Source of the DNA: Streptomyces olivochromogenes
GTDB taxonomy: Bacteria; Actinomycetota; Actinomycetes; Streptomycetales; Streptomycetaceae
NCBI RefSeq assembly: GCF_001514115.1
Contig: NZ_KQ948457.1
Coordinates: forward strand, 373,829-437,828
Length of the DNA: 64,000 nt
Direction: 5' to 3'
Below the pieces are notes generated by a model. It saw only the letters and a list, made by a program, of their open reading frames with translations, ran no database searches and was not told where the DNA came from. The position numbers were made by a program, and so were the translations under genes. This document shows, one piece after another, positions 62,196-64,000 of this stretch (the first letter of the stretch is position 1; every line of letters starts with the position of its first letter).

Positions 62196-64000
62196 TTACT
62201 GCTGTGGGGGTGCGGGCGGGGGAGGAGTCTGCGGGGGCTGGCCCTGGTACGGCGGATAGGGCTGACCCATCTGACCCGGCTGACTGGGCGGCTGGCCGGG
62301 GTGGAACTGCTGGCCCGGCTGCGGAGGCTGGGGAGGCCCCGGATAGGGCTGGCCGGGCTGCGGGGGTCCCGCGTACGGCTGGCCCGGCTGCTGAGGATGG
62401 GGCTGCTGCCCCGGCATCGGTGCTCCTGGCACGCCCGGCGCGCCCTGGCCCTGCGGGTAGGGGTACTGACCCGGCATCGGCGGGGCGGCCACCGGCGGCG
62501 GGTTGCCGTCGTTCGTCCACAGGCCGTGCGACTGCTGGTGACGCACGATGTCCTCGGCGACCATCGCGGACAGGTTGAAGTACGCCTCCCGCACCTTGGG
62601 CCGCATCATGTCGAGGTCGACCTCGGCGCCCGCGGCCAGATGCTCGTCGAACGGCACGACCACGACACCGCGGCAGCGCGTCTCGAAGTGGCCGACGATG
62701 TCCTCCACCTTGATCATCTTGCCGGTCTCGCGCACCCCGGAGATGACGGTGAGGGACCGCGAGACCAGATCCGCGTACCCGTGCGCCGACAGCCAGTCCA
62801 ACGTCGTACTGGCACTGCTGGCACCGTCGACGGACGGCGTGGAGATGATGATGAGCTGGTCGGCGAGGTCGAGCACCCCGCGCATGGCGCTGTACAGCAG
62901 ACCGGTGCCCGAGTCGGTCAGGATGATCGGGTACTGCTTGCCCAGCACGTCTATCGCGCGCCGGTAGTCCTCGTCGTTGAAGGTCGTGGAGACGGCCGGG
63001 TCGACGTCGTTGGCGATGATCTCCAGGCCGGAGGCGGCCTGCGAGGTGAACCGCCGGATGTCCATGTACGAGTTCAGGTACGGGATCGCCTGCACGAGGT
63101 CGCGGATGGTGGCCCCGGTCTCGCGGCGCACCCGGCGCCCGAGCGTGCCCGCGTCCGGGTTGGCGTCGATCGCCAGGATCTTGTCCTGTCGCTCGGTGGC
63201 CAGCGTGGAGCCGAGCGCGGTGGTGGTCGTCGTCTTGCCGACACCGCCCTTGAGGCTGATGACGGCGATCCGGTAGCACGACAGCACCGGCGTCCGGATC
63301 AGCTCCAGCTTCCGCTGCCGCTCGGCCTCTTCCTTCTTCCCGCCGAGCTTGAACCGAGAGGAGCCGCCGGTGGGGCGACCGCTCTTGGCCTTCTGCTTCT
63401 TGTTGTTGAGCAGCCGGTCGGAGGACAACTCCACCGCGGCCGTGTACCCGAGCGGGGCGGCGGCCGGGTTGGTGGGCTGACGCTGGTCGTGCTGGATGGG
63501 CTGCGGCCAGGCGGCTCCGGTACGGGGGTCCACCGGCGGCTGGGGCTGTGCCTGCTGCGCCTGCGGCTGCGGTCCCGGGTGGGGCTGCTGGGGGAAGCCG
63601 TAGCCGCCCTGCTGGGGCGCGTTCGGAGCCGGGGGCTGGGGGAAGCCGTAGCCCGACTGCGGGCCGGCGGCCTGCGGTGCGGGGGGCTGGGGCGGGTTGG
63701 CCTGCGGTGCGCCGGTCTGTGGCGCGTTGGCCTGCGGCGGGGTCGGCTGGGGAGCGGGCGCGCCCGTCTGCGGGAATCCGTAGCCGCTCTGCTGCGGTCC
63801 CCCCTGGGGCGGGACGGGGGCACTTGGCTGCGGGAACCCGTAACCGGTCGGCGGGGCCGGGGGGTTGGGCGCGGAGGGAGCCGGAATCCCGGGGTGCGGG
63901 AAGCCGTAACCGTCCTGCGGCGCGGTCGGTGCGGGCGGCGCTGGTACGGAAGCGTCGGCGACCGGAGGGGCCACGGGGCCCGGCGCGGGAGGCGTGCCCT
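62196..64000 (-). CDS. Proline-rich MinD/ParA-like ATPase, N-terminus cut by window edge
   Basis: The frame stays open to the right edge, so the start is outside the window; about 601 residues are visible. The N-terminal part is Pro/Gln/Ala-rich with five repeats of GYGFP(H/Q)(P/T/Q). The ATPase domain starts near YRIAVISLKGGVGKTTTTTA (deviant Walker A), with AIDANPDAGTLGRRVRRETG, YPIILTDSGTGLLYSAMRGV and VVVPFDEHLAAGAEVDLDMM. A second Pro/Gln-rich tail closes the protein. This layout (disordered proline arm plus MinD-like ATPase) resembles EspI of mycobacterial ESX systems, and in S. coelicolor a similar gene lies, from memory, at the edge of the type VII secretion cluster. The role is inferred from that resemblance. 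Confidence 0.88.
   Translation of the reverse strand, partial: GTPPAPGPVAPPVADASVPAPPAPTAPQDGYGFPHPGIPAPSAPNPPAPPTGYGFPQPSAPVPPQGGPQQSGYGFPQTGAPAPQPTPPQANAPQTGAPQANPPQPPAPQAAGPQSGYGFPQPPAPNAPQQGGYGFPQQPHPGPQPQAQQAQPQPPVDPRTGAAWPQPIQHDQRQPTNPAAAPLGYTAAVELSSDRLLNNKKQKAKSGRPTGGSSRFKLGGKKEEAERQRKLELIRTPVLSCYRIAVISLKGGVGKTTTTTALGSTLATERQDKILAIDANPDAGTLGRRVRRETGATIRDLVQAIPYLNSYMDIRRFTSQAASGLEIIANDVDPAVSTTFNDEDYRRAIDVLGKQYPIILTDSGTGLLYSAMRGVLDLADQLIIISTPSVDGASSASTTLDWLSAHGYADLVSRSLTVISGVRETGKMIKVEDIVGHFETRCRGVVVVPFDEHLAAGAEVDLDMMRPKVREAYFNLSAMVAEDIVRHQQSHGLWTNDGNPPPVAAPPMPGQYPYPQGQGAPGVPGAPMPGQQPHPQQPGQPYAGPPQPGQPYPGPPQPPQPGQQFHPGQPPSQPGQMGQPYPPYQGQPPQTPPPPAPPQQ

Overview
The window is chromosomal DNA of a Streptomyces species or close relative. 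The support is very high G+C with strong third-position bias, frequent GTG starts, many 4-base ATGA/GTGA overlaps, near absence of TTA codons, and the order dxr-rseP-ispG / proS / rimP-nusA-ylxR-infB-ylxP-rbfA-truB / ribF, which from memory matches the S. coelicolor region around SCO5690-SCO5717 (not checked here).

Layout. (1) 1-3110: the C-terminal part of a PucR-type regulator cut by the left edge, a cluster of 90-bp intergenic repeats, and an aldehyde dehydrogenase. (2) 3111-7145: a small foreign-looking island with an IS1380-type transposase remnant, a large secreted protein of unknown function and an overlapping small lipoprotein. Its base composition is lower in G+C and both genes carry TTA codons. 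(3) 7346-26655: a carbohydrate locus that reads as a complete xyloglucan utilisation system. Secreted GH74 and two secreted GH12 enzymes would cut the polymer. A CUT1 ABC importer (lipoprotein plus two permeases, no ATPase) would take up the oligosaccharides. Cytoplasmic GH95 (fucosidase), GH42 (beta-galactosidase), GH31 (alpha-xylosidase) and GH3 (beta-glucosidase) would dismantle them. A LacI-family repressor is encoded in the locus, and the palindrome TCGAAGCGCTTCGA lies in front of the three outward transcription units, with a fourth, less perfect copy in front of the repressor gene itself. (4) 26820-32623: an acyl-CoA dehydrogenase, a small helical protein, a SecA lacking the C-terminal zinc motif, and a secreted lamin-tail protein. 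(5) 32869-40854: isoprenoid genes dxr and ispG with the site-2 protease rseP between them, two GNAT acetyltransferases, and prolyl-tRNA synthetase. (6) 40855-43233: a decayed ferredoxin gene, a phosphotransferase-like protein with a degraded active site, a ferritin-like DUF4439 protein and a lipoprotein. (7) 43496-50646: the rimP-nusA-ylxR-infB-ylxP-rbfA-truB ribosome and transcription cluster. The infB leader holds three chained mini-ORFs, and a repeat palindrome sits inside the cluster. (8) 50912-55692: a trypsin-fold/P-loop NTPase fusion whose catalytic serine is alanine, then ribF. (9) 55746-61865: a complete Opp/Dpp-type ABC transporter operon on the minus strand, with a 35-bp tandem repeat at its 3' end and a binding protein anchored by a C-terminal membrane helix. 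(10) 62196-64000: a proline-rich MinD/ParA-like ATPase running off the right edge, of the type found next to actinobacterial type VII secretion genes.

The most interesting biology is the compact xyloglucan regulon with its operator set. After that come the chained mini-ORFs before infB, the pseudoprotease-NTPase fusion, the pseudokinase, the second-type SecA and the TTA-containing island.
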